A stretch of 54,457 nt of DNA, taken from assembly GCA_964486935.1 (NCBI GenBank), contig CAZAPG010000053.1:1-54457 (forward strand), read 5' to 3'. The stretch is from CAZAPG01 sp964486935. GTDB lineage: Bacteria > Chloroflexota > Anaerolineae > 4572-78 > J111. Numbering within the stretch: position 1 is the first letter of the stretch; each line of letters starts with the position of its first letter. This document shows positions 1 through 9,030 of this stretch, one piece after another. The notes under the pieces were generated by a model, which saw only the letters and a list, made by a program, of their open reading frames with translations, was not told where the DNA came from and did not search any database. The position numbers and the translations under genes were made by a program.

Positions 1-1135
1 TTTCCCCCTGTCTATGGCTGACTTCACCCTCTAAACTAGCACCAATGGTTACTATTCCTAAGGCATATATTGGCCGGTTTTGGGAGTCTCTTATAATTGA
101 GCCGGTGAGATTGCCCCAAATAACCCGGCCCTGCTTGGTAAGGTAACGCTTTTCGATGTGATAGCTGGGGATTTCACCCTGAAAAAGCTGCTCGGCCAGC
201 CCAACATCAATCTCAATGTCATCAGGGTGGGTAATATCGGTAAAGGTTAGTTGGGTCAACTCCTGCTCGGTATAACCTAGCATATCATAAAAGGCGCGAT
301 TTACCCTGGTCAAATGAAAATCGACGCCAACAAGGGCCATTCCCATTGGTCCATTTTCAAACACCAGCCGGAAACGCTCTTCGCTCTCGCGCAGGGCTTC
401 TTCGGCCTGTTTGCGTTCGGTGATATCTTCGATCACGGCGATAAAGTAGTCCGGCTCTCCCGAAGCCTTAAAGACCAGCGAAACTGTCAAATTGACCCAG
501 ACCGGCGAGCCATTTTTGTGAATATACCGTTTTTCCATTGAGTAGGTAGAAATTTCGCCATCAAGCAACCTTTGACTCTCTTTAACATCTTTTGTCATAT
601 CATCGGGGTGGGTAATATCCTGAAAGGTAAGGCTTTGCATCTCGGCCTGGGTATAACCTACTACCTGGCAGTAGCGTTGGTTGATTCTAATGAATCTGAA
701 GGTTTCGGGGTCTATGTGGGCAATGCCTACGGCGGCCTGCTCAAACGTATTCCGAAAACGCTCTTCGCTGTTGCGCAGGGCAAGTTCAATCTGCTTGCGC
801 TCGGTAATATCCCGGCCGGTTGCATAAATCAAATTCTCCTCAAAAGCGAGCGCGCCGCGCCAGCGTATCAATTTGTACGAGCCATCTTTGCATTGATAGC
901 GGCTTTCAAAAGCAAAAGTTTCAGCCCCGGCAGATAATTTTTCAATTTCGGCCAAGGTGGCAGGCTGGTCGGCGGGGTGGACGAATTCAAAATAAGGTTT
1001 GGCCTTGAGTTCCGCAATAGACCAGCCCAATATCTTTTCCCAGGCCGGATTCAGATGTTTGAAATAGCCATCAAAACCGGCAATGCAGAGCAAATCGGGC
1101 GATAGGGTAAAAAACTTTTCTAACTGAAAATCCAT
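1..1135 (-). CDS. Multi-PAS sensor protein (C-terminal part beyond window)
   Basis: Open from an ATG at 1135 down to the window edge (378 codons), so only the N-terminal part is seen. It holds three consecutive PAS domains of about 120 residues each. The first begins at the N-terminus (SPDLLCIAGFDGYFKHLNPAWEKIL is split here as SPDLLCIAG and FKHLNPAWEKIL). PAS 1 and 2 each end in a PAC-type DITERKQ linker, followed by ALRNSEERFR and ALRESEERFR. PAS 3 has the same ITHPDD signature as PAS 2. No membrane segment or signal peptide is present, so the protein is probably cytoplasmic. In this architecture a histidine kinase or GGDEF output usually follows, but it is outside the window. It lies 58 bp downstream of a receiver-only gene, probably in one operon. 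Oddly, after PAS 3 the expected EDITERK linker is absent and the last ~16 codons look unlike a PAS/PAC linker. Confidence 0.8.
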   Translation of the reverse strand, partial: MDFQLEKFFTLSPDLLCIAGFDGYFKHLNPAWEKILGWSIAELKAKPYFEFVHPADQPATLAEIEKLSAGAETFAFESRYQCKDGSYKLIRWRGALAFEENLIYATGRDITERKQIELALRNSEERFRNTFEQAAVGIAHIDPETFRFIRINQRYCQVVGYTQAEMQSLTFQDITHPDDMTKDVKESQRLLDGEISTYSMEKRYIHKNGSPVWVNLTVSLVFKASGEPDYFIAVIEDITERKQAEEALRESEERFRLVFENGPMGMALVGVDFHLTRVNRAFYDMLGYTEQELTQLTFTDITHPDDIEIDVGLAEQLFQGEIPSYHIEKRYLTKQGRVIWGNLTGSIIRDSQNRPIYALGIVTIGASLEGEVSHRQGE

Positions 1136-1193
1136 TGCGACCAACCTCACTGCTGCTCTGACACAACGCAAAAATATTTATCCAAAGTTGGGG

Positions 1194-1601
1194 TTAATAT
1201 ATTTCAATGGCGTGTCCTTCATCTGAGGCCATACTGGCCATTATTCCGTTCAGAAGCGGCACAAGTTCTGTGGCAAAGTTAGATTTGCTGATAAAGCCAT
1301 CAAACTCTTCAGTCGCAATCCAGGCATAATGTTCTGGCTGAATGTGCAAAGTCATCATAATAATCCGGGGAGGGTTGGGCCGGCTTTTAATTTGCCGGGC
1401 AATTTCTATTCCATTTGCGCCGGGCATGAGCAGGTCTAACAAAACCAGGTCTGGATTTAACTCTGTTACTGCGTTTATGGCCTCGAAGCCTGAAAAAACT
1501 TTGCCAACAACCTCCAGGTATGGCAGACGCCCCAAAAAAAGGGCCGCCATGTCAAGAAACCGGGCATGGTCGTCTACCAACAAAACGCGCAAGGGTTGCA
1601 T
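1194..1601 (-). CDS. Single-domain response regulator receiver protein
   Basis: A 135-residue CheY-like receiver with no output domain. The acidic pair is in LLVDDH (D10, D11), the phospho-acceptor is D56 in VLLDLLMPG, the conserved Thr is in MMTLH and the conserved Lys in ISKS. The start was placed at the ATG at 1601 rather than at an in-frame codon 13 codons upstream, because AGGAAAGG lies about 8 nt before it and the receiver fold begins immediately. The gene ends almost directly after the receiver. The likely partner is the multi-PAS sensor 58 bp downstream, which is transcribed in the same direction. The target of the phosphorelay cannot be told from the sequence. Confidence 0.85.
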   Translation of the reverse strand: MQPLRVLLVDDHARFLDMAALFLGRLPYLEVVGKVFSGFEAINAVTELNPDLVLLDLLMPGANGIEIARQIKSRPNPPRIIMMTLHIQPEHYAWIATEEFDGFISKSNFATELVPLLNGIMASMASDEGHAIEIY

Positions 1602-1791
1602 GATCAATCCTTTCCTGAGGAAACAGTCCCCTGCTTCCAATTGAAATAAGCCTAAACAGCGTACCTCAATTTTTGAGCAAATACAATAGGGGAATACCCG
1701 TGATTTTTGAGAAAAAATCCCTTAGAAAAGGTTGTAAAAGTTAGAATCAGATGATTTGGGGGATATCTACAGCGGAGAAATTTGGGGATAT

Positions 1792-2622
1792 TTATACTTT
1801 ATTACCTTTGGCCCGGGCCGGATGCAGCGGCAAACGGTAGTTTGCCCGCAGCGCATCCGAGAGCGAAACGGCGCGCCCGCCCCGGTAAATGTTGATGATT
1901 TCGGCAATCACCGCCACGGCAATTTCCGAGGGGCTTTCGGCGCCAATATCTAACCCAATGGGAGCATACACCCGCTTGAGCCGGTCGGGGTCAAGGCCCT
2001 GTTCTTTTTCCAATAACTCAAAAACTCCTTTTACCCGGCGCTTACTGCCAATCATGCCAATATATCGGGCCGGCGAGTCGATAACTTCCAGCAAACATTC
2101 AACATCGTGGCTGTGGCCGCGGGTAACAAGCACAATGTAGGTATCATGGTCAATGGGCCAGTTACGCAATGTTTCCTGAAAAGGTTGGGCCAGTACCCGG
2201 TCGGCCATGGGAAAGCGCTGCCGGTTGGCAAAGCTGGGGCGGTCATCCAGCACAACCACTTCAAACTCAATCATTTTGCCCAGTTGAGCCAGCGGTAGCG
2301 CCACGTGACCGGCGCCGGCAATCAACAGGGTGGGGGGGCGCTTTTGAACCTCGACAAAAACTTCAACCGACCCGTCAGCCTGCCGGTAGCTTAACATTTG
2401 GGGCCTGCGGGCCAGCAAATAGCGCCGGGCATCGTCAAATACCTGCCGGTTCAACTGCTCTAACCCCAAATCGCCCAAAGGAGAGGTATCCAGCCACACC
2501 AGAGCGCGCCGGCCAAGCGCGTGAGCATAACTGCCCGTAGCCTGCACCACCGTTAGCAAGGCCACCGATTGACCGGCCTCAATTGACTCGATAAGTTTAT
2601 CTAAAAGTTGGTCTGTTGCCAT
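1792..2622 (-). CDS. XdhC/CoxI family protein
   Basis: About 276 residues of the XdhC/CoxI family, whose members help insert or mature the molybdenum cofactor of xanthine dehydrogenase-type enzymes. The C-terminal Rossmann domain is clear: an IAGAGHVALPLAQLG dinucleotide-binding loop, then YIGMIGSKRRV and PIGLDIGAESPSEIAVAV, the family signature. The N-terminal domain (AGQSVALLTVVQATGSYAHALG) is recognisable, but the usual Gly-Gly-Cys-Val-Glu segment is replaced by LGDLGLEQLN. No molybdenum hydroxylase genes are adjacent, so the partner enzyme is unknown. The ATG at 2622 is preferred because family homology starts there. An in-frame TTG at 2652 overlaps the stop of the upstream EndoQ-UvrD gene, so translational coupling is possible. 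Confidence 0.8.
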   Translation of the reverse strand: MATDQLLDKLIESIEAGQSVALLTVVQATGSYAHALGRRALVWLDTSPLGDLGLEQLNRQVFDDARRYLLARRPQMLSYRQADGSVEVFVEVQKRPPTLLIAGAGHVALPLAQLGKMIEFEVVVLDDRPSFANRQRFPMADRVLAQPFQETLRNWPIDHDTYIVLVTRGHSHDVECLLEVIDSPARYIGMIGSKRRVKGVFELLEKEQGLDPDRLKRVYAPIGLDIGAESPSEIAVAVIAEIINIYRGGRAVSLSDALRANYRLPLHPARAKGNKV

Positions 2623-2648
2623 CAGGCTAACGATATCCTCTCTATGTT

Positions 2649-5600
2649 TCAAAACAGTTTTAGTTGAGCCGTGTCCTGCTCTTTTTTGCCGGATTTTCGA
2701 GCAGCCATTTTTTTAATTTCCGTTAGCGCCTCTTCGATATCGCTCAGAAATTGGGAAGGAGCGCCGGCCAACTTTTGACCAAACAAAAATCGGGTTTTGG
2801 CGCAGGTCAAAATCAATTTTTGCCGGGCGCGGGTCATACCCACGTAAAACAGGCGTCGCTCTTCCTCTATTATGTCGGCCGGCTGGCTATCTCGCCGGTA
2901 AGGCAGCAGCCCCTCCTCGCAACCAACAATAAAAACCACCGGAAATTCCAACCCCTTTGCGGCGTGCAGCGTCATCAGGGTAACGCGGTCGGCGCGGGGG
3001 TCATACAGGTCGGTTTCTGCTTGCAGCAGTATTGCCTCCAGAAATTCTCCAAGTCGCTGTTCAAACAGGGTTGCCCGCCGTTTTAATTGCTGCACCCGCT
3101 CGCTGCTTGCTTCATCGGGCCGAACCACCTGCCGCTCAACCAGCGCCCGGTGAATCTGGTCGATTAATCCTGACACGGGTTGTCTTTTCTCTCCGTTCAA
3201 CGCGCTCAAGAATGCTGCCATTTCTCCGGCCCGCTTTTTCGACAACGCCTGTTCCAGATGAAAGGTTGAATCGGGGTTATACAGAAACCACAGACAGGCC
3301 AGCACCAGCCTGATTTCTTTATAGTCGGCTAACGGCGTCTGCCCCACGGTTTGGTAGGGTATGCCTGAGCGTTGAAATGCCTCGATGAGCGGCTGACTTT
3401 GCGCCCCCAGCCGGTACAGCACGGCAAAATCGGCAAAGCTGCGCCCGCTGCCGTCATCCGTCACCCGCGCCGAGTCGATAGAAAAATAGGACAACCCGCC
3501 CACCATTTTCTCAATTTCATGCACCACGTATTCCGCCTCGGCTTTATCCGATGGGGCGTGGTAAATATCGAGTTTAGTTTTATCCACAAACTCCGACCAG
3601 ATTTTGACCCGCTCGCCCGCCGCTTCTTTTTCGATCACCTGCTCCGAGGCGTCCAGAATAAGCTGCGTGGAGCGATAATTCTGGCTCAGATGCACGGTTT
3701 TGGCCGTTGGAAAATCCTGATTGAATTGGAGGAAATAGGCCCGGTCTGCGCCCCGAAAGCCGTAGATGGCCTGGTCAGGGTCGCCAATGACACACAGATT
3801 GGTTTCCGGGCCGGCCAACAGCCGCAATAGCCGGTATTGAGCAAAATTGATATCCTGGTACTCATCCACCGAAATCCAGCGGTAGCGCTGCCGGCAGGCT
3901 GTGAGCAGGTCAGGATGAGACTCCAGCAGCCGCACGGCTTTGAAATTCAAATCATCAAAATCCAGCAGACGCCTTTGTTCCAGCGCCTGTTGATAATTTT
4001 GGTAAACCTCCGCCAGCGACTCTGCGACCGAGTCCGGCCCCAGTAATTGATTTTTGGCGGCCGAGATGTCAGCCAGGTATTGGTTGAGGTCGCGGCTGCC
4101 CAACTTTGGGTAGATTTGTTTGAGCAGCGTTGGCCGCTCCCGTTCGCTGCAAATCACAAACCGGGGCGATAAGCCAATTAACTCTCCGCCATCACGCAGC
4201 AGCAGCGCGCCAAAGGCGTGAAAAGTTTTGATGACCATCTGGTCTGACGCGCCGGAACCGAGCAGAGCCGACAGGCGGGTCGCCATCTCGGCGGCGGCTT
4301 TATTGGTAAAGGTAATTGCCAGGATATTTTGGGGCGACACCCCCTGGTCGGCCACAAGATGGGCAATGCGGTAGGTTAGCGCGCGGGTTTTGCCGGTGCC
4401 CGGCCCGGCCACAATGATCAGCGGCGCATCGGTGCAGAGGGCGGCTTCGCGCTGCCGGGGGTTGAGGCCGGCCAGCAGGTCGTTTTTGGGGGCAGCGACG
4501 GGTGGGGTTGCCGGCGCGTCGCCGGCGGCAATATCCGGCGCAAACAGGGTGGGTTGTTGCCATTGGCCGGCAGCAGGTTTGTCTGGCGGGCCGGATGGGC
4601 CGGCTTTTTCTTTTTGAGCGCGGCGCGATTTTTGAGGGGGGCCGAACAGGCTCATTTGCGGCGAAAAGGCTGTTCGCTCCTGCGGGTTGAACAGCTTGAT
4701 CAGGCCATACTCGCCATCATAGCCGGCAGCGATACTCACCTCGCCCTGGCGCATACGGCGGATGCCTTCGGCCAGCAGCGACCCGCCGGTTTGGGAGATT
4801 TCTTCCAGAGGCGCGTCTTGCAAAATAAACAACTCCGGCCCAAGTTTGGCCAGCAGCGCTTCGTAACTCTGCTGCACTTTTTTGGAGCTTGAGCCAACGC
4901 CATAGACCTCGGCCAGAATTTCGGGCAGCGGAATAAGGCTGCGAAAGGGGTGGGTTTGGTCCGGTTTCCGGCCCTCTGGCCGGTCGGCCAGCATCTCAAC
5001 CCGGTGCAGCACGCCCACCGTTACCGGCTTGCCGCAAACGGAACAGATATTGTTGTGCTCCAGGCTGATTTTGGGCTGCCAGCGCAGGTTGCATTTACGG
5101 TGGCCGTCGGCATGGTACTTGCCTTCCTCGGGAAAAAATTCCAGCGTGCCGGAGAAGGTCGCCGGGTTGCCGCTTTTGAGGGCGTTGAAGATGGCCGGGT
5201 AGGATAGCTCGGTGTTGAAAAGGGTGGCCTCGCGGGCCAGTTTTTGGGGCGAGTGGGCGTCGGAGTTGGAGACAAGGGTGTAGCCGTCCAGCGCGGAGAC
5301 GCGCCAGTTCATCGGCGGGTCGGAAGAGAGGCCGGTTTCCAGGGCAAAAATGTGGGGGGTCAAATCCTCAAAACACTCCTCCACCGAGTCGAAGCCCGAT
5401 TTGGAGCCAAGTAGCGAAAACCAGGGCGTCCAGATGTGAGCCGGGATGAGGTAGTTTTGCTCGTCGATGTTCAGGATGATTTCCAACAGGTCGCGGGAGT
5501 CAAGCCCCAAAATAGGGCGGCCATCGGCCCGGATGTTGCCGATTTTTTCCAGCTCGGCCTGAATTTTTTCGACAGCTTCCAGAGAAGGAGCAAAGATAAC

Positions 5601-5927
5601 ATTGTGGATTTTGCGAACCCTGTCGCCTTTTTTGTAGATGCTGCTGATTTCGCCGGCCAGCATAAAGCGAACCGCGCCCCGGCAGGCGGCGGGAAGCTGG
5701 CGCTGGATATCGGCGGCAAACTCGGCCCTGAGTTTGAACAGGCCGGCTTCGGCGGGTTCCAGTTTGTCCTTCATCTCTTGCAGCCAGCCGGGGTGGGCAA
5801 TATCGCCCGTGCCGACCACCTGCACGCCTTTTAATTGCGCCCACTTAGCCAGATGCTCAAACGTTAAATCTTTGCTTGTGGCCCGCGAGTAATGGGAATG
5901 AAGATGCAAATCAGACACAAATTTCAT
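2649..5927 (-). CDS. EndoQ-like PHP nuclease fused to UvrD/Rep-family helicase
   Basis: A 1092-residue fusion. Residues 1-420 resemble endonuclease Q, a PHP-family enzyme that nicks DNA 5' of deaminated bases. Candidate metal ligands are H8/H10, D42/H45, E93, H164 and D223/H225, with family motifs HIWTPWFSLLGSKSGFD and IYKKGDRVRKIHNV. A Cys cluster (C279, C295, C298 near H276) looks like the EndoQ zinc module. A Pro/Ala-rich linker (about 425-485) leads to a complete SF1 helicase: Walker A GPGTGKT 508-514, DEYQD 688-692, GDPDQAIYGFRGA 715-727, QNYRS 749-753, TLHAAKGLEF near 986, FYVGMTRA near 1027. QxxLF motifs occur at QMSLF (424-428), QPTLF (458-462) and the extreme C-terminus QLKLF, resembling the bacterial sliding-clamp-binding pentapeptide. 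The ATG at 5927 has GGGAG 8 nt upstream. Inferred role: repair of deaminated DNA with coupled unwinding. Confidence 0.88.
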   Translation of the reverse strand: MKFVSDLHLHSHYSRATSKDLTFEHLAKWAQLKGVQVVGTGDIAHPGWLQEMKDKLEPAEAGLFKLRAEFAADIQRQLPAACRGAVRFMLAGEISSIYKKGDRVRKIHNVIFAPSLEAVEKIQAELEKIGNIRADGRPILGLDSRDLLEIILNIDEQNYLIPAHIWTPWFSLLGSKSGFDSVEECFEDLTPHIFALETGLSSDPPMNWRVSALDGYTLVSNSDAHSPQKLAREATLFNTELSYPAIFNALKSGNPATFSGTLEFFPEEGKYHADGHRKCNLRWQPKISLEHNNICSVCGKPVTVGVLHRVEMLADRPEGRKPDQTHPFRSLIPLPEILAEVYGVGSSSKKVQQSYEALLAKLGPELFILQDAPLEEISQTGGSLLAEGIRRMRQGEVSIAAGYDGEYGLIKLFNPQERTAFSPQMSLFGPPQKSRRAQKEKAGPSGPPDKPAAGQWQQPTLFAPDIAAGDAPATPPVAAPKNDLLAGLNPRQREAALCTDAPLIIVAGPGTGKTRALTYRIAHLVADQGVSPQNILAITFTNKAAAEMATRLSALLGSGASDQMVIKTFHAFGALLLRDGGELIGLSPRFVICSERERPTLLKQIYPKLGSRDLNQYLADISAAKNQLLGPDSVAESLAEVYQNYQQALEQRRLLDFDDLNFKAVRLLESHPDLLTACRQRYRWISVDEYQDINFAQYRLLRLLAGPETNLCVIGDPDQAIYGFRGADRAYFLQFNQDFPTAKTVHLSQNYRSTQLILDASEQVIEKEAAGERVKIWSEFVDKTKLDIYHAPSDKAEAEYVVHEIEKMVGGLSYFSIDSARVTDDGSGRSFADFAVLYRLGAQSQPLIEAFQRSGIPYQTVGQTPLADYKEIRLVLACLWFLYNPDSTFHLEQALSKKRAGEMAAFLSALNGEKRQPVSGLIDQIHRALVERQVVRPDEASSERVQQLKRRATLFEQRLGEFLEAILLQAETDLYDPRADRVTLMTLHAAKGLEFPVVFIVGCEEGLLPYRRDSQPADIIEEERRLFYVGMTRARQKLILTCAKTRFLFGQKLAGAPSQFLSDIEEALTEIKKMAARKSGKKEQDTAQLKLF

Positions 5928-6060
5928 AAAGTGCTCCCAAATTATTTGCCCTCTATTTGACCACGTAAGTTACTCTTTGCCAAAGTACACCAATTCTTGA
6001 GCGCGGGCAAATACGAGTGCAAAAACATTGGGGATTATGACCATTGGGGGAAATTGATTC

Positions 6061-6660
6061 TTAGCCAGGCTGCCCGCAGGCTATTTGCACCGCCTCAACA
6101 ATGAGCCGGTGCTCGGCGGCGTGCATGCGGGCTTCAAATGTTTCCAGGGTGTCATCATCAAAAATGGGCACAATTGTTTGAGCAATCACGGGGCCGGCAT
6201 CCACTTGAGGCACGGTATAATGGACCATGCAGCCGCTGTGGGTAATCTGGCCGCGCTGATAGGCTTCAAAAGCCCGCTCGATAGCGCCGACGCCGGCAAA
6301 CTCGCCCGGCAGCGCCGGATGAAGGTTAATGACCCGTTGGGGAAAATGATTCAAAAAGGCCGGGCTGAGCACGTGCATCCAGCCGGCCAGCACAATCAAA
6401 TCCGGCTGATAGCCGCGCACCTGTTCGGCCAGGTCGGCGTCGTAGGCTTCGCGGCTTTTTTGGGCCTGGCGATACGGCTTGAGCGGAAAATAGAGGGTTG
6501 CCGTTCCGGCCTGTCTGGCCCGGGTCAGGCCAAACGCTGCTTTGCGGTTTGAGACCACCAGCGCCACCTCGGCGGCCAGTCTCCCCCCGGCGATGGCGTC
6601 TAAAATTGCCTGTAAATTTGTGCCGGACCCGGAAATAAGAACCGCCAATCGACACGCCAT
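6061..6660 (-). CDS. purN: Phosphoribosylglycinamide formyltransferase
   Basis: 199 residues, a normal length for PurN, the folate-dependent GAR transformylase (step 3 of de novo IMP synthesis: GAR plus 10-formyl-THF gives FGAR). The N-terminal LISGSGTNLQAIL loop binds the phosphoribosyl substrate. NLHPALPG carries the catalytic Asn-His pair in the position of the usual IHPSLLP. HSGCMVHYTVPQVDAGPVIAQ is split here as HSGCMVHYTVP and QVDAGPVIAQ and holds the second conserved His and the catalytic Asp. It lies 16 bp after purM and is the last purine gene of the run. A 133-bp spacer separates it from EndoQ-UvrD, and no clear terminator is visible in that spacer. Confidence 0.95.
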   Translation of the reverse strand: MACRLAVLISGSGTNLQAILDAIAGGRLAAEVALVVSNRKAAFGLTRARQAGTATLYFPLKPYRQAQKSREAYDADLAEQVRGYQPDLIVLAGWMHVLSPAFLNHFPQRVINLHPALPGEFAGVGAIERAFEAYQRGQITHSGCMVHYTVPQVDAGPVIAQTIVPIFDDDTLETFEARMHAAEHRLIVEAVQIACGQPG

Positions 6661-6676
6661 TTAACCACTCCCTGGC

Positions 6677-7711
6677 TTACAAATCTTTACTCTCAACAAT
6701 CTTCACCCCGGCCAACCCGCCGGCCACCTGGCCGACCACCACGCCGTCGGCCAGCGTGGCCTGGGCCAGGTTGACCTGCTCCGCCGGGATAACGGCCAGC
6801 ATCCCCAACCCCATATTGAACACGTGATACATTTCAGCAACGGAAATATCGCCCTGAGTTTGAATCAGCTCAAAAATTGGCGGCACAGGCCAGCTACCGG
6901 CCCGGATGACAGCCCCCATCTCCTCGGGCAGAATGCGGGGCAGGTTGTCTATAATGCCGCCGCCCGTAATGTGCGCCAGGCCGCGCAGCTCAACCCCGGC
7001 GGCCAATAGCTGCCGCACCGGCTCCAAATATAAGCGATGCACCGCCAGCAGCGCCTCGCCAATGGTCGTCCCCAGCGCCGGATGGAGCGCGTGCCAGTCG
7101 AGCGGCTCCAAAACCCGCCGGGCCAGCGAGTAGCCGTTGGTATGCAGGCCGGTAGAAGGCAACCCCAAAATAATATCTCCGGCCCGAATAGTTGCCCCGG
7201 TAAGCATTTGCGCCCGCTCGACCGCGCCGACAACTGTACCGACCAGGTCAACCTCGCCCGGCTCGTACACGCCGGGCAGTTCCGCGGTTTCGCCCCCCAG
7301 CAGCGCGCAGCCGGCCTGCCGGCAGGCCGCCGCCATGCCCTGCACAATGGCCGCCACCCGGCCCGGCTCAAGCCGCGACGCGGCCACATAATCCAGAAAA
7401 AAGAGAGGGCGCGCGCCCTGCACCAAAATATCGTTGAGGCAGTGGTTAACCAAATCCTGGCCGATGGTATCCCACCGGTTCAACCGGGCGGCAACTTTAG
7501 TTTTGGTGCCAATGCTATCGGTTGAGGCCACCAGCACCGGCGCGGCCATTGCTTTCAACCCGCCGGCATCAAACAGGCCGCCAAACGCGCCCAGACCGGC
7601 CAGCACTTCCGGGCCGTAGGTAGATTGCACCGCCGCCTTCATCAGCGAGACCGCCTGCTGGCCCGCCGCAATATCCACCCCTGCCCGCGCATATGCGCTA
7701 TCTTGACTCAT
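6677..7711 (-). CDS. purM: Phosphoribosylformylglycinamidine cyclo-ligase (AIR synthetase)
   Basis: 344 residues, typical of PurM, the ATP-dependent cyclisation of FGAM to AIR (step 5). Visible motifs are YARAGVDIAAGQQAV at the N-terminus, the ATP/metal segment STDSIGTKTKVA, LLGGETAELPGVY, GLPSTGLHTNGYSLAR and AHITGGGIIDNLPRILP. The start ATG overlaps the stop codon of purD by one base (TAATG), which implies translational coupling. purN follows after 16 bp. Nothing looks degraded, and this is a routine member of the cluster. Confidence 0.97.
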   Translation of the reverse strand: MSQDSAYARAGVDIAAGQQAVSLMKAAVQSTYGPEVLAGLGAFGGLFDAGGLKAMAAPVLVASTDSIGTKTKVAARLNRWDTIGQDLVNHCLNDILVQGARPLFFLDYVAASRLEPGRVAAIVQGMAAACRQAGCALLGGETAELPGVYEPGEVDLVGTVVGAVERAQMLTGATIRAGDIILGLPSTGLHTNGYSLARRVLEPLDWHALHPALGTTIGEALLAVHRLYLEPVRQLLAAGVELRGLAHITGGGIIDNLPRILPEEMGAVIRAGSWPVPPIFELIQTQGDISVAEMYHVFNMGLGMLAVIPAEQVNLAQATLADGVVVGQVAGGLAGVKIVESKDL

Positions 7712-9030
7712 TATTCATCCTCTTTGGTTCGACCAATATCTCGCCGGTAGTGAGCGCCATCAAAATAAATTTGCGACACGCCGAGATAAGCCCGCTCCAG
7801 CGCCGCCGCCAGATGATGGCCCAGGGCGCTGACCGCCAGCACCCGCCCCCCGGCGGTCACAAATTTATCCTCAACCCGGCCCGTTCCGGCGTGGAACACC
7901 ACTACATTCTCAAGCCGGGCCGCTTGCTCCAGCCCGGAAATGGGCAGCCCCTTGGGATAATCCCCCGGATAGCCCGGCGAGGCCAGCACCACCGTGGCGC
8001 AGGTTTCGGGCCGCCAGCGGATGTCGATTTGGCCCAAACGCCCCTCAACACAGGCCATAAAAATATCCAGCAGGTCGCTATCCAGCAGGGGCAAAACCGC
8101 CTGGGTTTCGGGGTCGCCAAAGCGGCAGTTGAACTCAAGCACTTTGGGGCCGTTGGCGGTAAGCATCAGGCCGGCATAGAGCACGCCAATGTAGGGCGTT
8201 CCCTGGGCGGCCATCCCCTGAATCGCCGGTTCCAAAATTGTCCGCCGAACCGTTTCAACCAGGGCCGGCTCAATATCGGGGGCCGGGGCAAACGCGCCCA
8301 TGCCGCCGGTGTTTGGCCCGCGGTCGCCATCAAAAGCGCGTTTGTGGTCCCGCGCCGGCAGAATGGGGATGATGGTCTGGCCGTCGCTCCAGGCCAAAAT
8401 AGAAATCTCCGGCCCGGCCAGCCGCTCTTCAATGACTACTCTCTCCCCGGCGGCTCCAAAAGCCCGTTCCACCATAATTTGGTGCAGGGCCGCTTGCGCC
8501 TGATCCAGGCTATCGCAAACAATCACGCCCTTGCCGGCGGCCAGCCCATCGGCCTTGACCACCACCTGATCATCCACCTGCTGCAAATATTTGCTGGCCG
8601 ACTCGTAATCATCAAACACTTGGTAAGCGCCGGTAGGGATGTTGTGGCGGCGCATAAAATCTTTGGCAAATCCCTTGGATGCCTCTAATCGGGCCGCCCG
8701 GCGTCCCGGCCCCACAATCCGCAGCCCGGCGGCCTGAAAGGCGTCCACAATGCCCGCCGCCAGCGCCGCTTCGGGGCCAACTACGGTCAGGTCAATGGCC
8801 TTCTCCCGGGCAAAGCTGACCAGCCCGGGCTGGTCGTCAATGCCTAGCGGCACATTGACGGCTTCCGCCTGCGGCTGCAAGCCCGTCGCTTTTGGATTGG
8901 CCGGCCAGCTTGTGCCGGCGTTGCCCGGCGCTACAAAAACGCGCCCAACCTGGGGCGAGCGGGCCAGCGCCCAGGCCAGGGCGTGCTCTCTGCCGCCCGA
9001 CCCGACCACCAGAACATTGCGTTTGGTCAT
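7711..9030 (-). CDS. purD: Phosphoribosylamine-glycine ligase (GAR synthetase)
   Basis: About 439 residues with the ATP-grasp layout of PurD (phosphoribosylamine + glycine + ATP gives GAR, step 2). The N-terminal VLVVGSGGREHALAWAL loop is diagnostic. VGPEAALAAGIVDAF, SKGFAKDFMRRHNIPTGAY, the ATP-grasp VVKADGLAAGKGVIVC and VLEFNCRFGDPETQAVLP follow in order. ATG 9030 is used, with AAGGTGATGG just upstream; a TTG directly precedes it in frame. It is coupled to purM by a one-base stop/start overlap. A 100-bp spacer to purK contains a small hairpin (GCAAAAG/CTTTTGC, 9086-9103) without a U-tract, so it is probably not a terminator. Confidence 0.96.
   Translation of the reverse strand: MTKRNVLVVGSGGREHALAWALARSPQVGRVFVAPGNAGTSWPANPKATGLQPQAEAVNVPLGIDDQPGLVSFAREKAIDLTVVGPEAALAAGIVDAFQAAGLRIVGPGRRAARLEASKGFAKDFMRRHNIPTGAYQVFDDYESASKYLQQVDDQVVVKADGLAAGKGVIVCDSLDQAQAALHQIMVERAFGAAGERVVIEERLAGPEISILAWSDGQTIIPILPARDHKRAFDGDRGPNTGGMGAFAPAPDIEPALVETVRRTILEPAIQGMAAQGTPYIGVLYAGLMLTANGPKVLEFNCRFGDPETQAVLPLLDSDLLDIFMACVEGRLGQIDIRWRPETCATVVLASPGYPGDYPKGLPISGLEQAARLENVVVFHAGTGRVEDKFVTAGGRVLAVSALGHHLAAALERAYLGVSQIYFDGAHYRRDIGRTKEDE

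Noticed and set aside
5928..6060. Promoter or terminator in the purN/EndoQ-UvrD spacer
   Set aside because: Only a short direct repeat (CATTGGGG twice) is visible; no convincing -35/-10 pair or hairpin with a U-tract.
7693..8688. A 331-codon plus-strand frame opposite purD
   Set aside because: It is a shadow of purD with composition-driven openness; the protein is rich in Gly/His/Gln without recognisable domains.
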